NCBI GenBank assembly: GCA_001780035.1 | Contig: MFEY01000005.1 | Location: 4,861-40,353 of the forward strand | Reading direction: 5' to 3' | Source: Candidatus Doudnabacteria bacterium RIFCSPHIGHO2_12_FULL_48_16 | Lineage (GTDB): Bacteria; Patescibacteriota; Doudnabacteria; UBA920; O2-02-FULL-48-8 | DNA: 35,493 bases | Shown: positions 9,064 to 17,242 of the stretch, in pieces | Numbering within the stretch: position 1 is the first letter of the stretch | Layout: every line of letters begins with the position of its first letter | Notes under the pieces: model-generated | The model's input: only the letters and a program-made list of their open reading frames with translations | Databases searched by the model: none | Told to the model about the DNA's origin: nothing | Program-made: the position numbers and the translations under genes

Positions 9064-10176
9064 ATGGCAAACAACAGCGCAACAAACATAGACTGGAATG
9101 AGTTTCGCCGACAATTTGAGCAATTCGGCAAAAGCTCCAAGTCACCGGCTTCCTCGCCGGATCAGACCGGCAATCCCGCTGGCTATGATTTGTCGTCGCT
9201 TCAAACTCAGATTGGCACTGCCCAACAAAAGCTCGATAGCGCGCAGGGCGCACTGAAAAATTACTACACCACCCGATACGATCAAGAGTACAGCACTCAA
9301 GGTTTAGGAGAAATGAAAAACAAGATCGCAAACCTAGACTCCAGGATCGCTACCGAAAAAGGAACACGCGATGAATCAATCAGTAAGACCCGGCGCAATC
9401 CGTACTATTCTGCAGCCACGATTACCGGAGAGTCCTCCGAGATTGAACGGCTGGCCAACTCCACAATCAATAATTACGTGGATGAGCGAAATAGTTTGGC
9501 GGGCCAATACAACACAACTCTCGATGAAGTGACGAAAAAAGTAGCTGCAGAGACGGGAGAAAAAGAGCGCGAGGTAGACGAACTCAAATATAATCTGGCC
9601 AATCTGACAAAGCAATTAGGCGACTACAAAGACACACTTCGCACCGAGTTAGATCATGAAAGCGACGAGCAGCACTGGGAGATGGAGTTCATGCTTAAGC
9701 TCCAGGAAGCCGACCAGCGGGCAAAAGAAGCCTCTAACGGCGGAGGTGGCAATAGTACGGCCGGTGAGCGATTTTCTGCCCGAATAGGGCAGGGTTTGGA
9801 GCCTGACCCATCCCTAAGAGCTACGGCCGAACGTTTGATCAGCCAAGGGATCGATGATCCAACTCGTCTTGGCTATAGCGGTGATCTGGCCGTTCAGCTT
9901 GAATCTGAAATTGCATACTTGCGAAAACAGTCGCCAGAAAAAGCATCAGCTCCGGCCAAAGCATCAGGCACGACCGCCGAGAGTACTTTTCGGCGAGAAG
10001 TCCGCGACGCATGGAAAGAAGGATATAACGCTGAACAGCTGAAGCAGGTTTATGGAAGCGTCCAGTTCACTGACTCAAAAAAGTCCGCAGCTGAAATAAT
10101 TGATGACGAATGGCGAATTAAAACCGCGGGAGGCGTCGGTGGATTCCTCGGACGACTCTTCCGTATTGGAGTCTAA
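9064..10176 (+). CDS. Coiled-coil-rich phage structural/internal virion protein
   Basis: 370-aa ORF; long helical segments (VDERNSLAGQYNTTLDEVTKKVAAETGEKEREVDELKYNLANLTKQLGDYK). Confidence 0.45.
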   Translation: MANNSATNIDWNEFRRQFEQFGKSSKSPASSPDQTGNPAGYDLSSLQTQIGTAQQKLDSAQGALKNYYTTRYDQEYSTQGLGEMKNKIANLDSRIATEKGTRDESISKTRRNPYYSAATITGESSEIERLANSTINNYVDERNSLAGQYNTTLDEVTKKVAAETGEKEREVDELKYNLANLTKQLGDYKDTLRTELDHESDEQHWEMEFMLKLQEADQRAKEASNGGGGNSTAGERFSARIGQGLEPDPSLRATAERLISQGIDDPTRLGYSGDLAVQLESEIAYLRKQSPEKASAPAKASGTTAESTFRREVRDAWKEGYNAEQLKQVYGSVQFTDSKKSAAEIIDDEWRIKTAGGVGGFLGRLFRIGV

Positions 10177-10183
10177 AACTACT

Positions 10184-13100
10184 ATGAATTTCTGGAACAA
10201 AATAACATCACCATTTAAGAAAGCAGCCGAGAAAACAAAAAAGACTATCGGCGACTTTTTCGCACCTGTCCCTGACCAAGTACGCGTGCGTGACTTTGTG
10301 CGGGAACTGCCGGGAGCAACAAAGACAGTCGGAACAGCGGTCTTGAATTTTGGTAAAGATGTTCTTCGTGCTCCCAATCGCGCAGCGGCTTCGGCGATGC
10401 TCTCGCTTCAGAATCAAAAAGAATTTATACCCGGTACAGGAGTGGCTCCGAAGCTAGAAAAGTTCCTTATGGGCGATAAGCCTATTAAGGATATTCGCGG
10501 GACCGGAGAAGAAACAATTAAAACATTTGGCGGCGGCGAGAAAGCTTCAAAGAAGTATGGACTGCCATTAGGTTTTGCGTTGACCGCACTTGATATCGTT
10601 CCCGGCATCCCGAAGAAAAAAATAGCCGAAGAACTCGGCGAACAACTCATTAAAAGATACGGCGATGACGTCGCTAAACTGATTGTTGAAAAAGGCGGGA
10701 AGAAACTTGCTGAGCAAGCAATTAAAGAAGGTGGAGAAAAACTCGTAGAAAAGGCTGGCATCGTGATTGCCAAAGAAATGAAACCGATCACCGAGGCTGT
10801 AAAGACTGCGGAAGAAGTTATTAAATCAGTGAAACCAGTCAACTATTTCGAGAAAGAAGGGCGCAATTTGATGGAATTTGAAAATGCCGATCTATCCCTG
10901 CCTGAGCTCAAACGAAAATTAGAAATAGCGATTGAAGGCAAAGAGGATGGTGGGTTATTGACCTTGATTAAAAAAGACATACAAACGAGAGAATCCGAAC
11001 TTATAGATCTTGAAAAAAATCTTTACCACGGCACTACGAAAGAAAATGCCGAATCCATACTGAAGAACGGAATAGACACGAATCTTAATAAAAAAGGATT
11101 TGCGGAAGCGCCCGACTCTTTCTACGTTGCGCCTACAGTTCAGGAAGCCTCGATGTACGGTGACGCAATCTTACGAGTCGAACCTACGCAGAAAGTAAAG
11201 ACACTGAGTGTATCGAGCGAAGAATGGGCAAAGACAATTGGCAAATCAAAAAATGCACAAGAATCAAAACTCGCCCGCGACGAACTTCGTAAGCGAGGAT
11301 ATGACGCTGTCCATTACGGCGATGAGGTTGAAATACTCAACCCCGAAAAATTCAAAGTAACCGGGCCACGCAACCTTACCTCAAATGCTGAAGAAGCAAT
11401 CGAAACCATTAATTCCAAAGGCCACCCAGTAATAAAGGCGGGAAAGAAAGTGGCACCGCCAAAACCGAGAGCGGATGAGCTTAAACCTCCGCCTCCAACA
11501 CCTCCTCGCATAACGACTGAAGTGCCGTTATCTGGAGTCCCGGATTCCCCAAAGGGAAGTGCTTTGGAAGCCATCGATGGCATGGTTGGAAAAACGAGCA
11601 CACCAAAAAATTTGATCGAGTGGATAAAAGGCGCACCAAAAAAATTCACCGAAGCATTCAGTGATCGCTTTGCACCAATCAAACGGTTCGAGGAAATGGT
11701 GAGCGACATGGCCGGAAAGCCCATCGATATTAACTCAAGTGCATACACCGCGGCGCGAATGTACGCGGGACGCATGGGGACGGTGGAGTCTTTCTTAAAC
11801 GATCTACAAAAAGTCATCTCACCATTAAGAAAAGAACGCGCCGACTTCACGCGCTTTGTTTTGTCGCGTCGGGCTCTTGAACGAGCCGAGCGCGGATTCG
11901 CCAATCCTGCGGGAGTCACGGCTGATACCGCAAAACAAGCAATGGATGAGCTGAAAACAAAAGTTGGTCCCGGCATCTTCAAGCAATTCGAAGCGGCAGA
12001 ACAAGCGATACAAAAATGGGCGGACGAAGCAATTCTCAAACCGGCTGCAGAATCAGGACTCATATCGAAACAGGCATACAGTTCGATCGTAGCAAAAAAT
12101 AAACACTGGATTCCTTTTCAAGTCCTTGATTATTTACCAGACTCCGCATTTGTGGACAGTTTGCCGAAAGGCGGCGAGATCTTCTCGGTAAGCAAGCAGG
12201 GCATAGTAAGAGGACTTGAAGGCACAGAGAAAATAATCCGCGATCCGTTCGAGGCCATCATCGACAAACTATCCAATGCGGTAAATCTTGCCAAGCGCAA
12301 CGACGTAGCCCGCAAGCTCATCAACATCCGTGAGGTGTTGCCGGAAGCCAAAGAGCTTATACAGCCGTTGGCTAAAGATGCGCGCGTGCCGAAAGGTTGG
12401 GGTTCCATCAGCGTATTCGTGGATGGAAAGAACACGAAATGGGTTGTGCTCGAAGAACTCTCTTGGGCGATGCATCAGATGAACGAGGTCGAAGCTGGCA
12501 TACTGGGAAACTTTGTAAAGTTCACTTCCGGTGCATTCAGGAAAGGAGCGACCACACTATATATACCGTTCTCGCTTTCCAACGCCGTGCGTGATGCACA
12601 GATGGCAGTCATGACTTCGAAGTACGGATTCAATCCGGCCGACTGGGTCAGTGGCTTTGCCCAGGGTCTCAAGGGGGCATTCGGCTGGGATTCAAAACTG
12701 CTTGAAGAATTCAGTCGCAACGGCGGAGGTTTCGGCGGATTTATTCAGGGGGCACGCGAGATCAGCGGCGTAAAAAAACAACTGTTTGAACCCGCATGGT
12801 GGAAGCGAACCAAAGCAGTCGTTAATCCCTTCAACCTTATAAGCAATTTTGCTGAAGCCATAGAGCTCGCGCCTCGCCTTGGAGTGTACAAGCGCGCGCT
12901 GAAGGGGGGAGCAACCGGCTTCGAGGCAGCATTTGAAGCCCGCAACGCTACGATCGATTTTGCCAAAGCCGGTCAAGAGATGCGAATCATAAATATGTGG
13001 GTGCCATTTGTGAATGCGCGATGGCAGGCACTGCTCAACACGGCCCGCGTGTTTAAAGAAAGTCCCGTCAAAGCCTCGGCAAAAGCGGGCGCATTGATCG

Positions 13101-14167
13101 TTGCGCCAGGCGTGACGACATACTTCTGGAACTCTCTGAATTTTCCAGACCTCTATGAAGACGTGCCTCGCTGGATCAAAGACACCTATTTCCCAATCAT
13201 TGTCGGTGAAGAAAAGGATGAGCAAGGCAATCGCGTGCCTAAGATGGTGTTGATTCCAAAAGGCGATGTCGGGCAGATCTTCTATAACCCGATCGAGTAC
13301 GCCCTCGACTATGTCCGCAAAGGCGAGCCGAGCAACTTCAGCAAGCTCGCATTGGAATGGATGAGTCAACTGGCTCCGATCCCATTCACGCGTGATGGAG
13401 AGCTATCCGTGACCCAATTCCTTTCCGGAGCGATGCCTCCGATTCTGCGTACTCCAATAGAACTTGCTACGAATCAATCATTCTTCACCGGAGGCCCGAT
13501 TGTTCCTAGACGCCTCGAACAAGTTTCGCCAACCGAGCAGTACGACGAAAAAACACCGCAGGCGGCGGTGGTCGTAGGTCGAGCGCTCGGTGTCTCGCCA
13601 ATGAAGATGGCCTATGGGCTTGGCGGCCTCCTCGGAGGTTTCGGCCGTGAAGCAATAGACCCGGCAAAAATTCTGCAAAGCACCGCCAGCCGATTCTACC
13701 GATCCGCCGGAGGCGAGAAGCGAAATCAAGCATGGAATCTGAAGGACGAAGCGGTGGTTGGATACAGCACCGCGCGCGAGCAGGCTAAGCGGGCGATTGA
13801 GGAGAACGATATAAAAACTGCGACGGCAATCATTGAAAACTGGAACGCATCAGCGGAAAAGATATTGCCGGACATCCTGCCATACCTCGCTCAAGATGAT
13901 CCGCAAGAAGCGCAAAAAATAAGTTCGTCGGTGACATTTCAGCCGCAAGACATTGCCCGGCTGCAAAGGTCGGTCTACGACGAACAAGTCGGGGAAGCGG
14001 AACGGAAAGGAACAACGACCCAGCTTAATCCGAAGCTGACGAAAGACAGTCTCCGCTCAATTCGCACTGCTAAAGAAGACCCGCTCGCAACGATCGGACA
14101 AATGTTCCCGACTGAGGAACTTCAGCAGACAGACCTGAAGCAGATGAGGCAGGGATTACGGCAATGA
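10184..14167 (+). CDS. Very large virion-type polyvalent protein with an ADP-ribosyltransferase-like segment
   Basis: ORF 10100-14167; ATG at 10184 (MNFWNKITSPFKKAAEKTKKTIGDFF) is the likely start because the upstream part overlaps the preceding gene. Contains YHGTTKENAESILKNGID...YVAPTVQEASMYGDAILRVE...GYDAVHYGDEVEILNPEKFKV. The C-terminal half resembles large polyvalent / internal virion proteins. Confidence 0.55.
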   Translation: MNFWNKITSPFKKAAEKTKKTIGDFFAPVPDQVRVRDFVRELPGATKTVGTAVLNFGKDVLRAPNRAAASAMLSLQNQKEFIPGTGVAPKLEKFLMGDKPIKDIRGTGEETIKTFGGGEKASKKYGLPLGFALTALDIVPGIPKKKIAEELGEQLIKRYGDDVAKLIVEKGGKKLAEQAIKEGGEKLVEKAGIVIAKEMKPITEAVKTAEEVIKSVKPVNYFEKEGRNLMEFENADLSLPELKRKLEIAIEGKEDGGLLTLIKKDIQTRESELIDLEKNLYHGTTKENAESILKNGIDTNLNKKGFAEAPDSFYVAPTVQEASMYGDAILRVEPTQKVKTLSVSSEEWAKTIGKSKNAQESKLARDELRKRGYDAVHYGDEVEILNPEKFKVTGPRNLTSNAEEAIETINSKGHPVIKAGKKVAPPKPRADELKPPPPTPPRITTEVPLSGVPDSPKGSALEAIDGMVGKTSTPKNLIEWIKGAPKKFTEAFSDRFAPIKRFEEMVSDMAGKPIDINSSAYTAARMYAGRMGTVESFLNDLQKVISPLRKERADFTRFVLSRRALERAERGFANPAGVTADTAKQAMDELKTKVGPGIFKQFEAAEQAIQKWADEAILKPAAESGLISKQAYSSIVAKNKHWIPFQVLDYLPDSAFVDSLPKGGEIFSVSKQGIVRGLEGTEKIIRDPFEAIIDKLSNAVNLAKRNDVARKLINIREVLPEAKELIQPLAKDARVPKGWGSISVFVDGKNTKWVVLEELSWAMHQMNEVEAGILGNFVKFTSGAFRKGATTLYIPFSLSNAVRDAQMAVMTSKYGFNPADWVSGFAQGLKGAFGWDSKLLEEFSRNGGGFGGFIQGAREISGVKKQLFEPAWWKRTKAVVNPFNLISNFAEAIELAPRLGVYKRALKGGATGFEAAFEARNATIDFAKAGQEMRIINMWVPFVNARWQALLNTARVFKESPVKASAKAGALIVAPGVTTYFWNSLNFPDLYEDVPRWIKDTYFPIIVGEEKDEQGNRVPKMVLIPKGDVGQIFYNPIEYALDYVRKGEPSNFSKLALEWMSQLAPIPFTRDGELSVTQFLSGAMPPILRTPIELATNQSFFTGGPIVPRRLEQVSPTEQYDEKTPQAAVVVGRALGVSPMKMAYGLGGLLGGFGREAIDPAKILQSTASRFYRSAGGEKRNQAWNLKDEAVVGYSTAREQAKRAIEENDIKTATAIIENWNASAEKILPDILPYLAQDDPQEAQKISSSVTFQPQDIARLQRSVYDEQVGEAERKGTTTQLNPKLTKDSLRSIRTAKEDPLATIGQMFPTEELQQTDLKQMRQGLRQ

Positions 14168-14329
14168 AGGCTTCGGCTCAATTTGCTGGCGCATTTCCCG
14201 GAGTTTGTCTGACTGAACAGCATCTCGCACCATCGGGCCGAAATTCAACCATAGATAAAGCCCGATGCCGAGACTCACCATCGCAAGCACCGCGACTAGC
14301 GCAAATAATCTTTTTTGAGCTGTAGACAT
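14156..14329 (-). CDS. Small single-pass membrane protein on the opposite strand in the lysis region (not in the supplied ORF track)
   Basis: Reverse complement reads MSTAQKRLFALVAVLAMVSLGIGLYLWLNFGPMVRDAVQSDKLREMRQQIEPKPSLP* (57 aa) with K/R then a ~20-aa hydrophobic stretch, and AAGGGTCTATG at its start (SD-like AAGGG). Confidence 0.5.
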   Translation of the reverse strand: MSTAQKRLFALVAVLAMVSLGIGLYLWLNFGPMVRDAVQSDKLREMRQQIEPKPSLP

Positions 14330-14376
14330 AGACCCTTGTGTTGTAGCTTACACTCGGCTCAAAAAGCAAATCCGTT

Positions 14377-14604
14377 ATGGAACACCCAAATTACCAAAAC
14401 CAAATACAGGACAAGAGGCTCGACAACCTCGAAAAAAGCGTCGACGAGATCAAGAACAACCATCTGCCCCACATCGATGGGAAACTGACGCGGGTAGGCA
14501 CCGATGTCGATTGGCTCAAACGGTTTTTCTGGATTGTCGCTACAGCCTCGGTCGGCGGGCTTATCGCGGCCTTGCTCAACTTACTAATTACCCTTAATAA
14601 ATAA
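14377..14604 (+). CDS. Holin-like protein, XhlA-type topology
   Basis: 75 aa: N-terminal coiled coil and C-terminal transmembrane helix (FFWIVATASVGGLIAALLNLLITLNK); directly upstream of endolysin. Confidence 0.55.
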   Translation: MEHPNYQNQIQDKRLDNLEKSVDEIKNNHLPHIDGKLTRVGTDVDWLKRFFWIVATASVGGLIAALLNLLITLNK

Positions 14605-14608
14605 CGCC

Positions 14609-15184
14609 ATGAATATCATTCAAAAAAAGTCTCCCAACTTCTGGGCCGGGCGCAAAGGTTATCGACCAGAAGGAGTGGTCATTCACATTATGGACGGCAC
14701 GCTCGTCGGCACCGATTCGTGGTTCGCAAATCCAGCTTCGTTAGTGAGCTCGCACTACGGCATCGGACGAACCGGTGAAGTCCATCAGTATGTGAAAGAA
14801 GAAGATACTGCCTGGCATGCAGGCAGGGTAGATGCGGCGGTCTGGAAACTTATAAAGCCGAACATTAATCCCAATCTTTATACGGTTGGTATCGAACATG
14901 AGGGAAAGCCGGATGATGTTTGGACAGATGCAATGAAGCAGTCCAGCGCAGAACTCATCCGCGATATTTGCCAACGATGGCAGATACCGATTGACCGCAA
15001 TCACATCGTCGGCCACTTCGAGATATTTTCGAAGAAGCCGAATTGCCCGGCGAGCAATAAGAAAATAATCGACGAACTTGTCGCACTGGCCGGTGGTCAG
15101 CAAACATCACATCCTTCGCAGGTCGAAGAAGGAGTGAGAAAAATTGAAGAAGGACTCGCACAAATAAAAAATTCCCTAAAATAA
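14609..15184 (+). CDS. Endolysin, N-acetylmuramoyl-L-alanine amidase (Amidase_2)
   Basis: 191 aa: GVVIHIMDGT...SSHYGIGRTGEVHQYVKEEDTAWHAG...LYTVGIEHEG...IVGHFEI..KPNCPA. Confidence 0.75.
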   Translation: MNIIQKKSPNFWAGRKGYRPEGVVIHIMDGTLVGTDSWFANPASLVSSHYGIGRTGEVHQYVKEEDTAWHAGRVDAAVWKLIKPNINPNLYTVGIEHEGKPDDVWTDAMKQSSAELIRDICQRWQIPIDRNHIVGHFEIFSKKPNCPASNKKIIDELVALAGGQQTSHPSQVEEGVRKIEEGLAQIKNSLK

Positions 15185-15186
15185 AT

Positions 15187-15363
15187 ATGGAAATTATTAA
15201 ATCCGCGAGCAAAGTTGTATTCGTCCTGATGGCCCTGGCAACGATCGGCGCGCTCTTCTTGGGCAAAATTTCAGGCGATCAATTCTTGCTTCTCGCTGGA
15301 ATGGCTTTCTCGTTCTACTTTTCCAACAAAGGAGATACGACTCAGCCGTTCGCAGGAAAATAA
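15187..15363 (+). CDS. Small two-TM membrane protein, possible second holin/antiholin (not in the supplied ORF track)
   Basis: ATG at 15187, TAA at 15361-15363: MEIIKSASKVVFVLMALATIGALFLGKISGDQFLLLAGMAFSFYFSNKGDTTQPFAGK. Starts 3 nt after the endolysin stop. Confidence 0.65.
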   Translation: MEIIKSASKVVFVLMALATIGALFLGKISGDQFLLLAGMAFSFYFSNKGDTTQPFAGK

Positions 15364-15378
15364 AGTCGAAAACTTATC

Positions 15379-15410
15379 AAAAGCCCGGCGTCGCACCGGG
15401 CTTTTGTGTT
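15379..15410 (+). terminator. Intrinsic terminator of the phage late operon
   Basis: AAAAGCCCGG CGTCGCA CCGGGCTTTT followed by GTGTTTT. Confidence 0.85.
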
Positions 15411-15517
15411 TTAATTGGTCTGACAAATAAAAATATAAGGAAAAGATAAAGGTTCAAGCGATCAAAAATCTGGACTTGTCTGACAACGACTTATAAAATT
15501 CAATTACTATAGCAATC

Positions 15518-15600
15518 GTGTTTGACTTCCTTGGCGCGAAGGAATATCTTTCCGTTTGGCATAGCGGTAGACTGGTGTCGACTGGTCTCTCGTCAAACAC
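15518..15600 (+). ncRNA. Candidate small structured RNA with 9-bp closing stem
   Basis: GTGTTTGAC (15518-15526) pairs with GTCAAACAC (15592-15600); immediately inside is TTCCTT GGCGCG AAGGAA (15527-15544). TACTAT at 15505-15510 could be a -10 placing a start at about the stem. Inference only. Confidence 0.35.
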
Positions 15601-15652
15601 ATTAACTTAAAAATACCTATCTCATTGTTCCTGAAAAGGATCAATCGGCCGC

Positions 15653-15855
15653 AAGGTCGAGGATGCGACACAATGGGGTTCGACAGATTGCCGCATAAGA
15701 GCTAAAATTGCTCTGCATGTTCATGTGCCGGGGATACCCGGATAACACGCGATCATGCGCGCCTTGCAAGGCGCTTCGCGTCCCGATCGCTGACTTCGGT
15801 CTGCGGACGGAAACGGCACGAACCCACCACGAGTCGCATCCTGGTGGGTTTCGTG
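15653..15855 (+). ncRNA. Candidate structured leader / cis-regulatory RNA upstream of the integrase
   Basis: AGGATGCGAC (15660-15669) pairs with GTCGCATCCT (15833-15842); GGGTTCG (15676-15682) pairs with CGAACCC (15819-15825); competing 3' hairpin CACGAACCCACCA/TGGTGGGTTtCGTG (15817-15855) whose loop contains the P1 strand. Confidence 0.4.
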
Positions 15856-15858
15856 TAT

Positions 15859-16977
15859 ATGCTAACTAAAGACGCAATAAATCAATTCTCGAACTGGAGA
15901 CAGTTCAAGGTTAAAAAAACAACAGTACGCGGCTATGACCGCGAGCTAAGAAACTTCTGCCTGTTTCTCCGCAACCCTGACATCGAGCACATCACGTTGA
16001 GCAACGTGATGGAATACCTGAACGGCATGGCAGACCTCGGATGGGACAGAAACAGCTTCGTCGGCAAGTGCATGGCACTCCGAAAATTCTTCGAATTCTA
16101 CCGGCTACAAGGTTACAAAGTAATCGACGAAGAACTGATCCCAATACCAGACAAAGAACCAAAGCTGCCTCGCGTAGCAAGTGATGAGCAGTATAAGCAG
16201 CTTGTCTCGGCAATTCCGCAAGACACCAGCGACCCACGACATATAAGAAATCTAGCGATTCTCGGTCTCCTTTGGGACACGGGAGCACGAAACGGAGAAG
16301 TATGCTCCCTTAACGTAGACGATCTAGATCTGAACGAAAAGAGAGCAATAATCCGAACAGAGAAAGCAAAGTCCCGTCGACCATTCCGAGAGATCTTCTG
16401 GACGGATGACACCAATGATTATCTAGTGCGCTGGCTTAAGAAGCGAGATCACCTTACGAAAGTCATGAAGTTCGATGAACCGGGTGCACTCTTCGTATCA
16501 GTGACTAGCGTGAAGTGCGGCGACAGGTTCTCAATCAAGGGGGTGGGCGAAATGTTGCGACGGTACTGCAACAGGGCAAAAATGCCGTACATGAACGCTC
16601 ACAGCTTCCGGCACCACCGCGGACATCACATTATCAAGAGCGGGGGGTCGACTGCAGACGTCATGAATATCCTAGGCCACGCTTCAGTGCAAAGCACGAC
16701 CATCTACACGATGATGCACGGCAAAGAGCTTGAACAGCGGGCACGTCTCTTCCTCACAGACAGTAATAAAGACTTCGCAGGAGAAAGGGAACGCGACCCA
16801 GGATTCGATGACGCACTGCAGGGTCTGGTCACATTCCTCCGGAATGAAAACCAGGGCAAAGAAGCCATCACAGTCGATGAATTCCAGCGACAGGCCGAGC
16901 ACTTCTCAAAGCATGGATTATACATGCAACGAACCCGATCCAAGACTAAAGTACCTTATCCACAGTACATAACTTGA
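15859..16977 (+). CDS. Tyrosine recombinase / phage integrase
   Basis: ORF 15844-16977; ATG 15859 preferred over GTG 15844, which lies inside a hairpin. Catalytic signature: HSFRHHRGHHII...NILGHASVQSTTIYTM; upstream Arg region DTGARNGEV. Confidence 0.85.
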   Translation: MLTKDAINQFSNWRQFKVKKTTVRGYDRELRNFCLFLRNPDIEHITLSNVMEYLNGMADLGWDRNSFVGKCMALRKFFEFYRLQGYKVIDEELIPIPDKEPKLPRVASDEQYKQLVSAIPQDTSDPRHIRNLAILGLLWDTGARNGEVCSLNVDDLDLNEKRAIIRTEKAKSRRPFREIFWTDDTNDYLVRWLKKRDHLTKVMKFDEPGALFVSVTSVKCGDRFSIKGVGEMLRRYCNRAKMPYMNAHSFRHHRGHHIIKSGGSTADVMNILGHASVQSTTIYTMMHGKELEQRARLFLTDSNKDFAGERERDPGFDDALQGLVTFLRNENQGKEAITVDEFQRQAEHFSKHGLYMQRTRSKTKVPYPQYIT

Positions 16978-17001
16978 CAGGAGTTGACAGGGGAATATAA
17001 T
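16974..17001 (+). promoter_or_regulatory. Sigma70-type promoter for the small HTH gene
   Basis: TTGACA 16974-16979, 16-bp spacer, TATAAT 16996-17001; a second TTGACA at 16984-16989. Confidence 0.7.
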
Positions 17002-17023
17002 AGTAGTGAAAGGATTCACCACT

Positions 17024-17242
17024 ATGCCTCTATCAACATTCAAACAAAAACAAGTTCAGGAAATGAAAGACAAAGCGGTGCGCCTGTACCAGCAGGGGCT
17101 GGACACGCGCACCGTTGCGAAGATGCTCAAGGAATTACATGGCTTCAAACGAAGCCATACTTGGGTATGGGAGGCCGTAAAAGAGCACGATAGTTTATCC
17201 ACTCCCAAGAAGTTGACAAAAACTGACAGACGAGTAAAATGA
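17024..17242 (+). CDS. Small helix-turn-helix protein
   Basis: ORF starts GTG 17006; ATG 17024 is better placed relative to the promoter. AVRLYQQGLDTRTVAKMLKELHGFKRSHTWVWEAVKEH looks like a Hin/resolvase-type HTH. Confidence 0.55.
   Translation: MPLSTFKQKQVQEMKDKAVRLYQQGLDTRTVAKMLKELHGFKRSHTWVWEAVKEHDSLSTPKKLTKTDRRVK

Noticed and set aside
11314-12063. 249-aa minus-strand ORF and the 225-aa one at 12692-13369
   Set aside because: Fully antisense to the giant protein with no recognisable domain or start context; shadow ORFs.
15552-15600. tRNA, because TGGCATAGCGGTAGAC resembles a D-arm
   Set aside because: No T-arm GGTTCRANNCC and no 7-bp acceptor of correct spacing.
15659-15845. tmRNA (ssrA) because of the TTCGACAG sequence and complementary ends AGGATGC/GCATCCT
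   Set aside because: No T-arm before the 3' acceptor-like strand, no clear tag ORF, only ~185 nt, and wrong spacing from acceptor to TTCGA. Kept as an unclassified structured region.
17213-17240. Second promoter TTGACA-16-TAAAAT with the same tandem TGACA layout as 16974-17001
   Set aside because: Lies inside the 3' end of the HTH coding sequence (KKLTKTDRRVK) and overlaps the coupled 57-aa ORF start; resemblance may be coincidental.
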